The position numbers and the translations under genes were made by a program. 64,000 nucleotides of DNA from JAAZMI01 sp050948785 (lineage in GTDB: Bacteria > Bacillota > Dethiobacteria > DTU022 > UBA8154), in the NCBI GenBank assembly GCA_050948785.1, contig JBMNEM010000010.1, positions 1 to 64,000 on the forward strand, given 5' to 3'. The notes below the pieces were generated by a model that was given only the letters and a program-made list of their open reading frames with translations, did no database searches and was not told the DNA's origin. Shown here one piece after another: positions 18,232-27,311 of this stretch; the stretch's first letter is position 1, and every line of letters starts with the position of its first letter.

Positions 18232-21200
18232 CTGGGGAAAGTTGAAAATGAAGGCCGGCGGCAGAAACCGGTAGAGGGCACCTGGACGGAAAAACAGTGG
18301 CAGGCGATTACCTGCCGGGGAGGGAATGTGCTGGTGACGGCCGGAGCCGGTTCCGGGAAAACCAGCGTCCTTGTGGAGCGGATCCTGCAGCGCATTATGG
18401 ACCGGGAGGACCCGGTGGAGATCGACAGGCTGCTGGTGGTCACCTTTACCAATGCTGCTGCTGCGGAGATGAAACAGCGTATCGGGGCCGCTTTGGAGAA
18501 AGCCCTGCAAAAAAACCCGCGCCTGGCCTTTCTGCGCCGCCAACTGCTGCTCTTGAACAAGGCGGCGATCAGCACGGTCCATTCCTTCTGCCTGCAGGTG
18601 ATCAAGCGTTACTATTACCTGCGGGATCTCGATCCTTCTTTTCGCATCCTGGAGGAGACAGAGGCCGACCTCCTGCAGCAGGAGGTACTGGAAGAGGTGC
18701 TGGAGGCCTATTACGCAAACGAGGAGGCGGAAAGCCCTTTTTACCGCCTGGTGGACATATACAGCAGTGACCGCGGGGACGGGGCCCTGTCTGCGCTGGT
18801 AATGCGCCTCTATAGTTTTTCCCGCAGTCATCTCCAGCCGGATTTATGGCTGCAGAAGCAGGCTGCCGCCTTTGCGGTAGAGGATGCCGGAGAACTGGAG
18901 AAGACGCCCTGGGTCAGGGAAACGCTTTTGCACTGCCAGGGGGAGATAGCAGGCATGTTGGGGCGTTTGCAGGAGGCTTTGGAGCTGGCCGGGAGGCCGG
19001 AGGGGCCGGCGCCCTACATCGCCAACCTGCAAGAGGAGCTTGCCGTTCTGCAGCAAATCGGGGAAGCGGCGCGGCACTCCTGGGCAGAGCTTTACGAGGC
19101 CATGCAGCTTCCGGTTTTCGGGCGTTTAAAACCCTGCCGTGGGGAAAACTACAGTCTATTTTTAAAAGAAAGTGTGCAGCAAAGGCGTAATGAATGCAAA
19201 AAAGAGCTGCAGAGGCTGAAGGAGGCACTTTTTCAGCGTTCCCTGGAGGAACAGGCCGCTGAATTAAGATCCCTGGCTCCCCTGCTCCAATTTTTGGTGG
19301 AAATTGTGCGGGTTTTTGCCCAGCGTTACCGCCAGGCCAAAGAGGAAAAAGGTGCACTTGATTTTGCCGACCTGGAGCACTATGCCCTGCAGATTTTGAG
19401 CCTGCCGGACAGCGCTGCTGGCAAGCTTTTACCTTCGGCGGCGGCTTTGAAATACCGGGAACAATTTGTCGAGGTTCTGGTTGATGAGTACCAGGATATC
19501 AACCCGGTCCAGGAAGCCATTTTAACGCTGATTTCTCTACCGCAGCCCGGAGGAAACAGCTTTATGGTCGGGGATGTCAAGCAGAGCATTTACCGCTTTC
19601 GCCTAGCCGCGCCGGAACTTTTTTTGGAAAAATATCATGCCTATACCACCGGAGTTCTGCCGGGAACTTGTTTGGCTTTAATGCATAATTTTCGCAGCCG
19701 ACGGGAGATCCTGGCAGGGGTAAATTATCTTTTCCGACAGATCATGGACGAAGTTGTCGGGGAAATGGAGTATGACCGGGAGGTCTGGCTCCATTACGGT
19801 GCTGCTTACCCCGTTGATTGCCCGGCCAAACCCCCCGCTACTGAAGGAGAGGAGGAGACTCCCGACCCGCGGGCAGTTGAAGTTCTTTTCATTACACACG
19901 CCACTGTGGAGGCCGGGGAAGATGTGGCAGGTGAAGAAAGCGGAGGGGAAAACAGTGCTCTGCCGGGCACGGCCGGAGACCTTTTGCCAGAGGAGGAGGC
20001 TTCCGTGGAGACGGCGGAGGAAGAGCTGGACCGGGCGGCGCTGGAGGGGCGGCTGATAGCGCGCCAGATAAAAGAGCTCCTGGGGACAGGTGGGAAAGAG
20101 CCCTGGCCTGTTTTTGACCGGGAAACAGGGGGAACACGTCCGGCCACTTACCGGGATATTGTAATTTTATTGCGCGCGGCACGCCACTGGGCGATCCCCA
20201 TCCTGGAGGAGCTGCGCCAGGCCGGAATTCCTGCCTATGCCGAGCTGGGTACAGGCTACTTTGAAGCCACCGAGGTCGAGGTCATGCTTTCCCTTTTGAA
20301 GGTAATCGATAATCCCTACCAGGAGATTCCGCTGGCGGCAGTGCTGCGTTCACCGCTGGTCGGGCTCAACGCCGAGGAGCTGGCCCGGATCCGGGCGGCC
20401 GCTCCCAGGGCAAATTATTACGAGGCCCTGCAGGTTTATTGCTCCACAGAAGCCGATCATGGTCCAGCATCATTGCCTGCACGGCTGTCTCTTTTTCGGC
20501 AGAACCTCCTGCGCTGGCAGGAGGAGGCCCGCCAGGGCTCCCTGGCAGGGCTGATCTGGCAGATTTACAGGGATACCGGGTATTACGATCTTGCCGGCGG
20601 TATGCCCGGAGGAAACCAGCGCCAGGCCAACCTGCGGGCCCTGTATGATCGTGCCCGCCAGTATGAGGCCACTTCCCTGCGGGGGCTCTTCCGTTTCCTG
20701 CGCTTTATTGAGCGGCTGAAAGAGCGGGGAGGCGATCTCGGGGTGGCGCGGGCGCTGGGTGAACAGGAAGATGTTGTCCGCATCATCACCGTGCACAAGA
20801 GCAAAGGGCTGGAATTTCCCATCGTCTTTGTCGCCGGGCTCTCCAAACAGTTTAACCGGCAAGATCTACAGCGGGATTTTCTCTTGCATAAAAGACTGGG
20901 CTTTGGGCCCAAGTATGTCGATACCGCATTGCGCCTGGTTTATCCGACCCTGCCTTGGCTGGCGATCAACAACCGGCTGAACCTGGAGCTGCTGGCTGAA
21001 GAGATGCGGATTCTTTATGTTGCTTTGACGCGCGCCCGGGAGAAGCTTTTCCTGGTGGCGACGGTTAAAAATATTGCCGCGGAGGTGCAGCGGTGGGCGG
21101 CGCGCTCTTCTTCCAAGGAGCAGCTCCTTCCCGCTTACGATCGCCGCCGGGCCAGGAGTTACCTGGATTGGCTCGGCCCTGCCCTGCTGCGGCATCCCCA

Positions 21201-22182
21201 GGCGGCTGTGCTGCGGGCCATGCCGGGGGAACCCGGCAGCGTTCCCTGCCTGGCGGAAGAAGAACCTTCAGTCTGGAATGTGAGGATCATGACCGCCCGG
21301 GAAGTTACAGCAGAGCCGGAAGAGGCGGCTCAAGACAGCGAACTGCAGATAAACCGGTTCGCAGAAGTTGCCCGCCTGGAGACAGTCCCCACGCGTAGTG
21401 AAAAATGGGCCGGGGAAATTGCCCGGCATCTTGCCTGGCGCTACCCTTATCGCGCCGCAGAAAGTTTTTTTGCCAAGGCCTCTGTTTCCGAGCTGCAAAA
21501 ACTCTTTGCCGCCGGAATGGAAGGGGAGGACGCCCGCGAAGCACCCTGGTTGGAGCTTTCCCTTTCCGGGGGGCCACGCCCGCGTTTTTTAGGGGAAAGC
21601 AGGCTCACTGCCTCGGAGCGGGGCACAGCCTACCATACGGTGATGCAGCATCTGCAATTCAGCCCCCCTCCGGACGAAGCAAATGTTTCCCGGCAACTGG
21701 AAGAAATGGTCAGGCAGGAGCACCTTACAGTGGAGGAAAAGGAAACAGTCGATCCGGCGGCCATCGCTGCTTTTTTCCGTACCTCGCTGGGAGAGAGAAT
21801 TTTGCAGGCGGCCCGGATCAGGCGGGAAATCCCTTTCAGCCTGGCCCTGCCGGCGGCCGAAGTATATCCCGGCTGGCCCGGTGACGAAAATACCAAAAAA
21901 CCGGGGACCCTGCCGCCAGGCGAAGAGCCGGTACTCATCCAGGGCGTGATCGACTGTTTGGCCTGGGAAGAGGACGGGCTGCTGCTGGTGGATTATAAGA
22001 CCGATCAGACTTCCGGTTTAACAGAGGAAGCGCTCCGGGAACGTTATCGCCTGCAGCTGGAGTATTATGCGCGGGCTTTGGAGACGATCTGGCAGGAGAG
22101 GGTCAAAGGGAGATACCTTTATTTTTTTAACGGCCAGAAGGTCATCGCTGTGGAAGATCCGGGGGTAGGGAAGCGCCTTTAA
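18232..22182 (+). CDS. addA: ATP-dependent helicase/nuclease subunit AddA (probable CTG start)
   Basis: AddA, about 1316 aa, UvrD-type helicase with a C-terminal RecB-like nuclease. In order: Q-motif region TWTEKQWQAITC, Walker A TAGAGSGKTS, TFTNAAAAEMKQRI, LVDEYQDINPVQE, VGDVKQSIYRFR, VHKSKGLEFPIVFV, YVALTRAREKLFLV, and nuclease residues GVIDCLAW and LLVDYKTD. The only canonical start, GTG 18328, would delete the Q motif and half of motif I. The frame is open from 18193 without ATG/GTG/TTG. CTG 18232 lies 6 nt after AAGGAGGGG (18217-18225), so it is the likely start. Family and function are certain; the start is inferred. Confidence 0.93.
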   Translation: MGKVENEGRRQKPVEGTWTEKQWQAITCRGGNVLVTAGAGSGKTSVLVERILQRIMDREDPVEIDRLLVVTFTNAAAAEMKQRIGAALEKALQKNPRLAFLRRQLLLLNKAAISTVHSFCLQVIKRYYYLRDLDPSFRILEETEADLLQQEVLEEVLEAYYANEEAESPFYRLVDIYSSDRGDGALSALVMRLYSFSRSHLQPDLWLQKQAAAFAVEDAGELEKTPWVRETLLHCQGEIAGMLGRLQEALELAGRPEGPAPYIANLQEELAVLQQIGEAARHSWAELYEAMQLPVFGRLKPCRGENYSLFLKESVQQRRNECKKELQRLKEALFQRSLEEQAAELRSLAPLLQFLVEIVRVFAQRYRQAKEEKGALDFADLEHYALQILSLPDSAAGKLLPSAAALKYREQFVEVLVDEYQDINPVQEAILTLISLPQPGGNSFMVGDVKQSIYRFRLAAPELFLEKYHAYTTGVLPGTCLALMHNFRSRREILAGVNYLFRQIMDEVVGEMEYDREVWLHYGAAYPVDCPAKPPATEGEEETPDPRAVEVLFITHATVEAGEDVAGEESGGENSALPGTAGDLLPEEEASVETAEEELDRAALEGRLIARQIKELLGTGGKEPWPVFDRETGGTRPATYRDIVILLRAARHWAIPILEELRQAGIPAYAELGTGYFEATEVEVMLSLLKVIDNPYQEIPLAAVLRSPLVGLNAEELARIRAAAPRANYYEALQVYCSTEADHGPASLPARLSLFRQNLLRWQEEARQGSLAGLIWQIYRDTGYYDLAGGMPGGNQRQANLRALYDRARQYEATSLRGLFRFLRFIERLKERGGDLGVARALGEQEDVVRIITVHKSKGLEFPIVFVAGLSKQFNRQDLQRDFLLHKRLGFGPKYVDTALRLVYPTLPWLAINNRLNLELLAEEMRILYVALTRAREKLFLVATVKNIAAEVQRWAARSSSKEQLLPAYDRRRARSYLDWLGPALLRHPQAAVLRAMPGEPGSVPCLAEEEPSVWNVRIMTAREVTAEPEEAAQDSELQINRFAEVARLETVPTRSEKWAGEIARHLAWRYPYRAAESFFAKASVSELQKLFAAGMEGEDAREAPWLELSLSGGPRPRFLGESRLTASERGTAYHTVMQHLQFSPPPDEANVSRQLEEMVRQEHLTVEEKETVDPAAIAAFFRTSLGERILQAARIRREIPFSLALPAAEVYPGWPGDENTKKPGTLPPGEEPVLIQGVIDCLAWEEDGLLLVDYKTDQTSGLTEEALRERYRLQLEYYARALETIWQERVKGRYLYFFNGQKVIAVEDPGVGKRL

Positions 22183-22212
22183 TGGCTGCCTAACATTTTG
22201 TAAATTTTGTGA

Positions 22213-22218
22213 TATAAT
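22213..22218 (+). promoter_or_regulatory. -10 element (TATAAT) upstream of the radical SAM gene
   Basis: TATAAT in an AT-rich stretch 48 bp before the radical SAM gene start. No convincing -35 at 17 nt. It suggests a separate promoter from addBA. Confidence 0.4.
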
Positions 22219-22265
22219 ATTATAAGTGGATTTTTGGTGAATGATTGAATAAGGGGGTTTTACGG

Positions 22266-23141
22266 ATGCGCTATGAGGGTGCCATTTACCGTCCTCCCAG
22301 TGAGGCCGGGAGTTTGATTTTGCAGGCGACCATTGGATGTTCCCACAATCAATGTACTTTTTGTATCAGTTTCATAGATAAGAAATACCGTGAAAGAGAC
22401 TTGCAGGATATTTTCGAGGACATTGACAGCGCCGCCGGCTATTTTCGGGATGTCAGGAGAGTTTTTCTGGCTGATGGTAATGCCATGGCCATGGATTCAC
22501 CTAAATTGCTGAAGATTTTAGCCAAGCTTTACGGGACCTTTCCCCAGCTGGAGCGTGTCAGCATTTATGCCACGCCGCGGGATCTTTTGCATAAGCAGCC
22601 CCAGGAGTTGGCGGAGTTAAAAAAGGCGGGGATGGGTATTGTTTACATGGGTGTGGAAACGGGAAACGAGGAGCTTTTGGCCTGGATCCGCAAGGGGGCA
22701 ACGCGGGAAGAGGTCAGCAAAGCCGGGCAGCGTGCCCGGGAGGCGGGCCTGATTCTTTCCGTTACAGTCATCAATGGCCTGGGTGGCAATGAAAAGATGG
22801 CGGCCCATGCTTATGATACAGCCACACTTTTAAATGAAATCGACCCCGATTATCTGGGTTTGCTCACCCTGATGGTTTGCCAGGGCACACCACTGGCCAG
22901 ACAGGTAGAAAGAGGAAAGTTTGAGGTTCCCGCGCCGCTGGAGATCCTGCATGAAATCAGGATGATGTTGGAACCGTTGGAACTGACCAACTGTGTTTTC
23001 CGCTGTAACCATGCCTCGAATTATCTTCCTTTGAAGGGAACTCTTCCTCAGGACAAAAAAGCGTTACTGCAAACTTTGGACTCCGTGTACCATCAAGGGG
23101 ATACCCGCAGCCTCCGGCCGGAATATTTACGTGGACTTTAA
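22266..23141 (+). CDS. Radical SAM protein of unknown substrate
   Basis: 291-aa radical SAM enzyme. The cluster motif is IGCSHNQCTFC, spaced CX4CX2C instead of the textbook CX3CX2C; I recall this form from a group of uncharacterised bacterial radical SAM proteins. An SAM-binding GxGxE-like region (GMGIVYMGVETGNEELL) and LSVTVINGLGG follow. No B12 or extra Fe-S domain is visible. ATG 22266 is chosen because AAGGGGG precedes it and the TTG 22245 does not have a ribosome site. The substrate cannot be told from the sequence. Confidence 0.8.
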   Translation: MRYEGAIYRPPSEAGSLILQATIGCSHNQCTFCISFIDKKYRERDLQDIFEDIDSAAGYFRDVRRVFLADGNAMAMDSPKLLKILAKLYGTFPQLERVSIYATPRDLLHKQPQELAELKKAGMGIVYMGVETGNEELLAWIRKGATREEVSKAGQRAREAGLILSVTVINGLGGNEKMAAHAYDTATLLNEIDPDYLGLLTLMVCQGTPLARQVERGKFEVPAPLEILHEIRMMLEPLELTNCVFRCNHASNYLPLKGTLPQDKKALLQTLDSVYHQGDTRSLRPEYLRGL

Positions 23142-23226
23142 TAAACTGGACACGCACTAAATCCCTTTTTAACCCATATACTTAAACAGCGATCTTTTTT
23201 AGCTTTAAGAAGGTGGGGAAAAAGGG

Positions 23227-23916
23227 ATGTTTTCTGTAATAGCAACAATAGCCCTGGTGTTAAGGGGCGTAATGCTTCTTGTATCTTATATCACCAGCGA
23301 TTCTTTCCCCCAACCCTTAAATTCCCAGGAAGAGAAATATTACCTGAAGCTTTTAAGCCAAGGGAATGGGGAAGCACGACAGATTCTGATTGAACGTAAT
23401 TTAAGACTGGTAGCCCATGTTGTCAAAAAATTTGAAAATACAGGAGAAGATAAAGACGATCTCATTTCCATTGGAACGATTGGGTTGATCAAAGCAATTA
23501 ACACCTTTGATGGCTCCAAGGGGGCCCGTTTGGCTACTTATGCAGCAAAATGTGTACAAAACGAGATTTTGATGCATATCCGGGCCAGTAAGAAGGTGAA
23601 GCAGGAAGTTTCTTTAAATGAACCGATCGGTATCGATAAAGACGGAAATGAAATTACTTTTGAAGATATCCTGGGCAGCAGCCCTGAAGAAGTGCTGGAT
23701 GAAGTGGAAATAATCCTCTTCAATGAAAAGCTGAAAAGAATCATTAAAAAATTAAAAACCAGGGAGCGGAAAGTTTTGATCATGCGCTATGGCCTGGAAG
23801 GCAGGAAAAAATATACCCAGCGGGAAGTTGCCGGTGAGCTGGGTATTTCTCGATCCTATGTCTCCAGGATCGAAAAAAAGATATTGGGCAAGATTGCTGA
23901 AGAATTTCAGCCCTAA
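23227..23916 (+). CDS. sigK: RNA polymerase sporulation sigma factor SigK (pro-form)
   Basis: 229-aa late mother-cell sigma factor. The hydrophobic pro-sequence (about 1-20, MFSVIATIALVLRGVMLLVS) is followed by the SigK-specific FPQPLNSQEEKYYL, then region 2 (RNLRLVAHVVKKFENTGEDK, DDLISIGTIGLIKAI) and region 4 (LGISRSYVSRIEKK). The pro-sequence must be removed by SpoIVFB after SpoIVB signalling; spoIVB is at 58 kb in this window. The gene is continuous, with no skin element. ATG follows AAGAAGGTGGGG. Confidence 0.95.
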   Translation: MFSVIATIALVLRGVMLLVSYITSDSFPQPLNSQEEKYYLKLLSQGNGEARQILIERNLRLVAHVVKKFENTGEDKDDLISIGTIGLIKAINTFDGSKGARLATYAAKCVQNEILMHIRASKKVKQEVSLNEPIGIDKDGNEITFEDILGSSPEEVLDEVEIILFNEKLKRIIKKLKTRERKVLIMRYGLEGRKKYTQREVAGELGISRSYVSRIEKKILGKIAEEFQP

Positions 23917-23928
23917 AGCATTATAAAC

Positions 23929-23935
23929 TGTCGAA
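23929..23935 (+). promoter_or_regulatory. 0A-box match just after sigK
   Basis: A perfect TGTCGAA, the core Spo0A-binding box, lies 13 bp after the sigK stop and about 75 bp before the yqeG promoter. It could place yqeG under Spo0A, but a 7-mer can occur by chance. Confidence 0.25.
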
Positions 23936-24002
23936 TGGACACTATTTCCCGGAAAATTATCATCGTAGCGGGCCTTTCAGGAGACAGCCTTTTTCACTGT
24001 CC

Positions 24003-24031
24003 TTGTTAAAAGGTTTTTTTCTGTGTATACT
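24003..24031 (+). promoter_or_regulatory. Sigma-A type promoter of yqeG
   Basis: TTGTTA (24003-24008), a 17-nt spacer and TATACT (24026-24031). It overlaps a small CCTT/AAGG hairpin plus T-run (about 24000-24020) that may terminate sigK transcription. The leader to the gene is about 100 nt and contains GCACGA/TCGTGC and GTGT/ACAC pairings. Confidence 0.55.
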
Positions 24032-24136
24032 GGTAGGCGGTAGCCTAATATGTAGAGGAGAATTGCACGAGATCACTGTGTTTTCATACACGTTGACAGG
24101 AAAATCGTGCTTTCTAATTTTGGGAGGATTATTGCA

Positions 24137-24643
24137 GTGTTGAATTACTTGTGTCCCAAGCAATTTGTGGAAGACATTTATCAAATAGATTTGCAAGATT
24201 TAAAGGACAAAGGCATTGAGGGCCTGATCCTGGATCTGGATAATACCCTTGTGCCCTGGAATGATCATGCCGTTTTCCCGGAGGTGCAGGCCTGGGTTGG
24301 TGAGCTGAAAAATTCGGGTTTCAACGCTTGTATAGTTTCCAATAATGATGCCAGCCGGGGCGAGAAAATACAGGAGATCTTTGATCTGCCGGCTTTCTGG
24401 AAAGCGGTTAAACCGCGCCGCCGCACTTTTCGCAAGGCGCTGGCCCTGATGGCTCTCAAGCCCTCGCAGGTAGCAGTCGTTGGGGACCAGATTTTTACCG
24501 ATATTCTGGGGGGAAACCGTCTGGGGCTTTATACGATTCTTGTCCGCCCTTTAAACAAGCGTGAATTTTTGGGGACAATGTGTGTACGCAAAGTTGAAAA
24601 AGTCGTGCTTTTCGGCTTGAGGCGTAAAGGATATTTGAAATAA
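24137..24643 (+). CDS. yqeG: YqeG family HAD-IIIA phosphatase
   Basis: 168-aa HAD-superfamily phosphatase of the YqeG group. HAD motif I is LDLDNTLVPW (nucleophile and acid-base Asp), motif II IVSNN, and motif III/IV GDQIFTDILGGN. The substrate is not known with certainty; family members occur widely in Firmicutes. GTG 24137 is chosen because GGGAGG lies 9 nt upstream and the conserved YLCPKQF start of the family follows. Confidence 0.87.
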   Translation: MLNYLCPKQFVEDIYQIDLQDLKDKGIEGLILDLDNTLVPWNDHAVFPEVQAWVGELKNSGFNACIVSNNDASRGEKIQEIFDLPAFWKAVKPRRRTFRKALALMALKPSQVAVVGDQIFTDILGGNRLGLYTILVRPLNKREFLGTMCVRKVEKVVLFGLRRKGYLK

Positions 24644-24667
24644 TCCGGTATTAAACAATGTGAAGTG

Positions 24668-24901
24668 TTAAAGGCTTTGGGAGTTGTCATCAAAATATAC
24701 CTTTAAGGTAATCCCGCTTTTTTGATCCCTCAGGAAGGAAATTTCGGTAATATTCAGCTCTGCCAGGCAGGGCTTTTCTTTTTTTATATCCTCCAGCGCT
24801 CTACGGACGATCTTGAGCAGAGAGGTGGCATCTTTTAAGCCTTCCCCTCCAAGGTATGGAGCCAGTTTTTTGCTCACTACATTTTGGTTCAAGGTTTGCA
24901 T
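24668..24901 (-). CDS. Small conserved-looking protein of unknown function
   Basis: 77-aa acidic/basic mixed soluble protein on the minus strand, convergent with yqeG. It has an ideal ribosome site on that strand (AGGAGAGG 8 nt before ATG), which argues that it is real. Its second half (PCLAELNITEISFLRD, then GITLKVYFDD) looks like a small alpha/beta domain. I do not recognise the family. It is the only minus-strand gene in the window, and its upstream region is long and can fold. Confidence 0.55.
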   Translation of the reverse strand: MQTLNQNVVSKKLAPYLGGEGLKDATSLLKIVRRALEDIKKEKPCLAELNITEISFLRDQKSGITLKVYFDDNSQSL

Positions 24902-25239
24902 ATCAGGACCTCTCCTAAATTAATCATCTTCAAGCCGCAGACTTTTTCGCCCCCGCCGTTTTTAGTATATGTGGGCCAAGGGGGATTTGCCCGGTTGGCC
25001 GGTAACGCCTCTGCAAGCCCTTCCTTAACTTCCCTCCCGATTAAAAAGGAGGTTCGCTCTAGCTTATGTCCCTGCTCTTATTATGTCCATAATCTGTAAA
25101 AAAAAGAGTGTCCCGCCATTTTCCACCAAAATAAAGGTAAAAGCTTATTTTTGTGGAATAAAATAGTTTGCCGGGCAGGCTCTAAGCGGATTTAAATAGA
25201 AAATGTTTGTACTATTGAATGTTTAAGGAGCAATAAAAA
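24902..25239. other. Divergent intergenic region with hairpins
   Basis: About 340 bp separating the minus-strand small gene from the O-antigen-ligase-like gene. It contains two clear inverted repeats: GGCCAA (24974-24979) with TTGGCC (24995-25000) and an inner GGG/CCC pair, and CCTCC/GGAGG around 25034-25053. Read from the minus strand these would lie in a leader of the small gene. No known riboswitch class was matched. The ribosome site AAGGAG of the next gene is at the right end. Confidence 0.4.
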
Positions 25240-26454
25240 ATGGTCAAGAAGAGATTAAACTTTGAGATTCCCGTGCTTATGACAATGCTGGTTTTGTACC
25301 CGCTTATTTTTACACCTTATGTGATGCCCCGGTGGACAGCGTTTATGGTTATCAGTCTTTTGGCTCTGATTGTTGTATGCAAAGAAAAAATATTTTTTTA
25401 TAACCACAGTTTAATTCCTCTAAATTTGTTTCTTTTATTTGTTTTTGCTTCCGCGCTTTTTTCGCCGTACTCCCGGGAAGCCTGGTTGGGAGACGCCGGT
25501 TATATGACCGGTTTCATTGCATATTTTTTCTTTGCTGTACTTTTTATCCTGGCTTACAGCGTAGCTTTACGTAATCCCGCTGAAATAGAAAACATGCTGA
25601 ATCTTTGGCTTTGGTCAGCTGCCTTAATCGCCTTTATCGGTTTGCTGCAGTATATTGGCCTTAATCTTTTACCTTTTGGGGGTAGGGATATTTTTAAGCC
25701 TATAAACAGTTCTTCAACAATCTGCAATTCTAATGATCTGGGTACCTTTCTGGCCATGGCCTTTCCTTTTGCCGCCCGGCGTTTTTTGCAAAAACCGGAT
25801 TTTTCCGGTGTTTTGATCTTCGGCTTGATTTATGGCTCGCTGCTGACAACTTTTTGCCGGGGAGCCTGGCTAGGGGTAGCCGGCGGGATTCTTCTGATTG
25901 CCTTTTACTTTCCGCAAAAGAAAAACTTGCTGGTCATGTTTCTTGCTATCCTGCTCATTACAGCTTTTCTGGCTCCTCTGCATAATTGGAAGCTCACCGG
26001 GCGCATGGGCACTTTCCGGGGGGAGGCTGAAGCCGCTTTAGCGGGGGATCCCAGGGGTGGAAGCGGCAGGCTCCTTCTTTGGCAGGAGGGCTGGAAAGCC
26101 TTGCCCCAATCATTATTGACGGGTAGCGGGCCGGACACTTTTTATTATGTTTCTCCGCAAAAATTTGCGGAAAGATTTGGAGAGGGAGCCCGTGCTCCCC
26201 GCAAGGCCCATAATATTTTTTTGGAAATCGCTGTAACCATGGGCATCCCGGCTTTGCTGTTTTATTTATGGTTTCTCTGGAGTATTTGTGCTCAAACAGA
26301 GCGAAATAATTCCTTGCAGTTTTCTTTTCTGGTCATGGTCGCGATCTACCTGGTGAGGGGATTTTTCCTTGTGGATGTCCTTACCGTTTACCCGCTTTTT
26401 TGGGTTCTTTTGGGCTTCTACCAGGGATTAAAAACCCCAAAAGCCGTTGTTTAA
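25240..26454 (+). CDS. O-antigen ligase/polymerase-like membrane protein
   Basis: 404-aa polytopic membrane protein with about ten helices. The large outer loop between late helices carries the Wzy_C/O-antigen-ligase pattern: GSGRLLLWQEGWKALPQSLL, then TGSGPDTFYY and KAHNIFLEIAVTMGI (the conserved His-Asn). Family members join or polymerise undecaprenyl-linked glycans. There is no surrounding polysaccharide cluster, and the type IV pilus operon follows, so pilin glycosylation (PilO/TfpO-like role) is a possible alternative. ATG behind AAGGAG. Confidence 0.75.
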   Translation: MVKKRLNFEIPVLMTMLVLYPLIFTPYVMPRWTAFMVISLLALIVVCKEKIFFYNHSLIPLNLFLLFVFASALFSPYSREAWLGDAGYMTGFIAYFFFAVLFILAYSVALRNPAEIENMLNLWLWSAALIAFIGLLQYIGLNLLPFGGRDIFKPINSSSTICNSNDLGTFLAMAFPFAARRFLQKPDFSGVLIFGLIYGSLLTTFCRGAWLGVAGGILLIAFYFPQKKNLLVMFLAILLITAFLAPLHNWKLTGRMGTFRGEAEAALAGDPRGGSGRLLLWQEGWKALPQSLLTGSGPDTFYYVSPQKFAERFGEGARAPRKAHNIFLEIAVTMGIPALLFYLWFLWSICAQTERNNSLQFSFLVMVAIYLVRGFFLVDVLTVYPLFWVLLGFYQGLKTPKAVV

Positions 26455-26753
26455 GCTAAGAGGCAGCCAGCATAACTTCATTTATGCTGTAAGGGTAAAA
26501 AAATAAAAACAATCTTCTTAATTGTATTTAAAAAAAGGAAGTTGTCTCTTTATGTGGAAATAATAGTATTTGATCCTGTCGTTTCCAGGCGATATGTTGG
26601 AAAAAAGTGTGGAGATGGCCTTAGGGGAGTTCTAAACCCCGGCTTTGAATAGTGCCGGGAGCGATGGACGTATATGGAGGGTGTTTTTAATAAAATCCTT
26701 AACGCCGTGCCGTGGGTGTGCAAGGAGAACGGTCATAGGGGAGGATATTTTTC
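26455..26753 (+). other. Leader region before type IV pilus cluster with overlapping hairpins
   Basis: About 300 bp without a gene. Two adjacent hairpins, GGGG/CCCC (26624-26640) and CCGGC/GCCGG (26639-26658), share two bases and so are partly exclusive. I looked for c-di-GMP-I and c-di-GMP-II riboswitch cores, as these often precede pilus genes in Clostridia, and could not fit either. Ends with GGGGAGGA for the peptidase gene. Confidence 0.35.
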
Positions 26754-27233
26754 GTGTGGGAGTTTCTTGTTCCTGATTTTTTTCGTGATGCGGTGACCTT
26801 GCTTTTGCTGCTTCTGATTTCTATCCGGGATCTGCAAAAGGGGATCATTCCCAATTCCCTGGTTCTACTGCTTTTTTTCTGGGTTTTTTTATGGCAGCTC
26901 GTTTCTCCCGATCTTCCACACGGGTTATCTCTGGCGGGTTTTCTGGCCGGAGGCGGCTTTTTTTATCTGATTGCTTTTTTAAGCAAGGGAGGCCTTGGTG
27001 GGGGCGACATTAAATTAATGGCTGTTTTGGGCATGGCGGCAGGGTGGCCCTTTGTACTCCTTGTTTTCCTGCTTGCCTTTGTCTCAGGTGCTGTGGCAGG
27101 GTTGATACTGTTACTTATAAAAAGAAAAACTTGGCGCGCCACCCTTCCGTTTGCCCCTTTTCTCTCGCTGGCTTTCTTTCTGACCGCCTTCTGGGGGCAG
27201 GAGATTTGGCAGTGGTACACATCTTTTCTCTAG
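26754..27233 (+). CDS. Prepilin peptidase, A24 family, short form
   Basis: 159-aa membrane aspartic peptidase that cleaves (and in long forms methylates) prepilins. The two catalytic aspartates are in SIRDLQKGIIPN (about residue 24-35) and GGGDIKLM. It has five or six helices. It lacks the N-terminal methylase domain of classical PilD, so it is the short TadV/CpaA-like form; it might serve both the Tad and type IV pilins, since no other peptidase is in the window. GTG start behind GGGGAGGA. Confidence 0.87.
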   Translation: MWEFLVPDFFRDAVTLLLLLLISIRDLQKGIIPNSLVLLLFFWVFLWQLVSPDLPHGLSLAGFLAGGGFFYLIAFLSKGGLGGGDIKLMAVLGMAAGWPFVLLVFLLAFVSGAVAGLILLLIKRKTWRATLPFAPFLSLAFFLTAFWGQEIWQWYTSFL

Positions 27234-27311
27234 GAAAACAACAGGAGAGCAATCAAGCAAAGGGAAAGAGCGAAGTAGCAAAGAACGCGCAGGGTGCCTG
27301 GAGGGCTTCGG

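Noticed and set aside
26580..26753. c-di-GMP riboswitch upstream of the pilus genes
   Set aside because: I could not find the conserved cores of class I or class II; only generic hairpins are visible.
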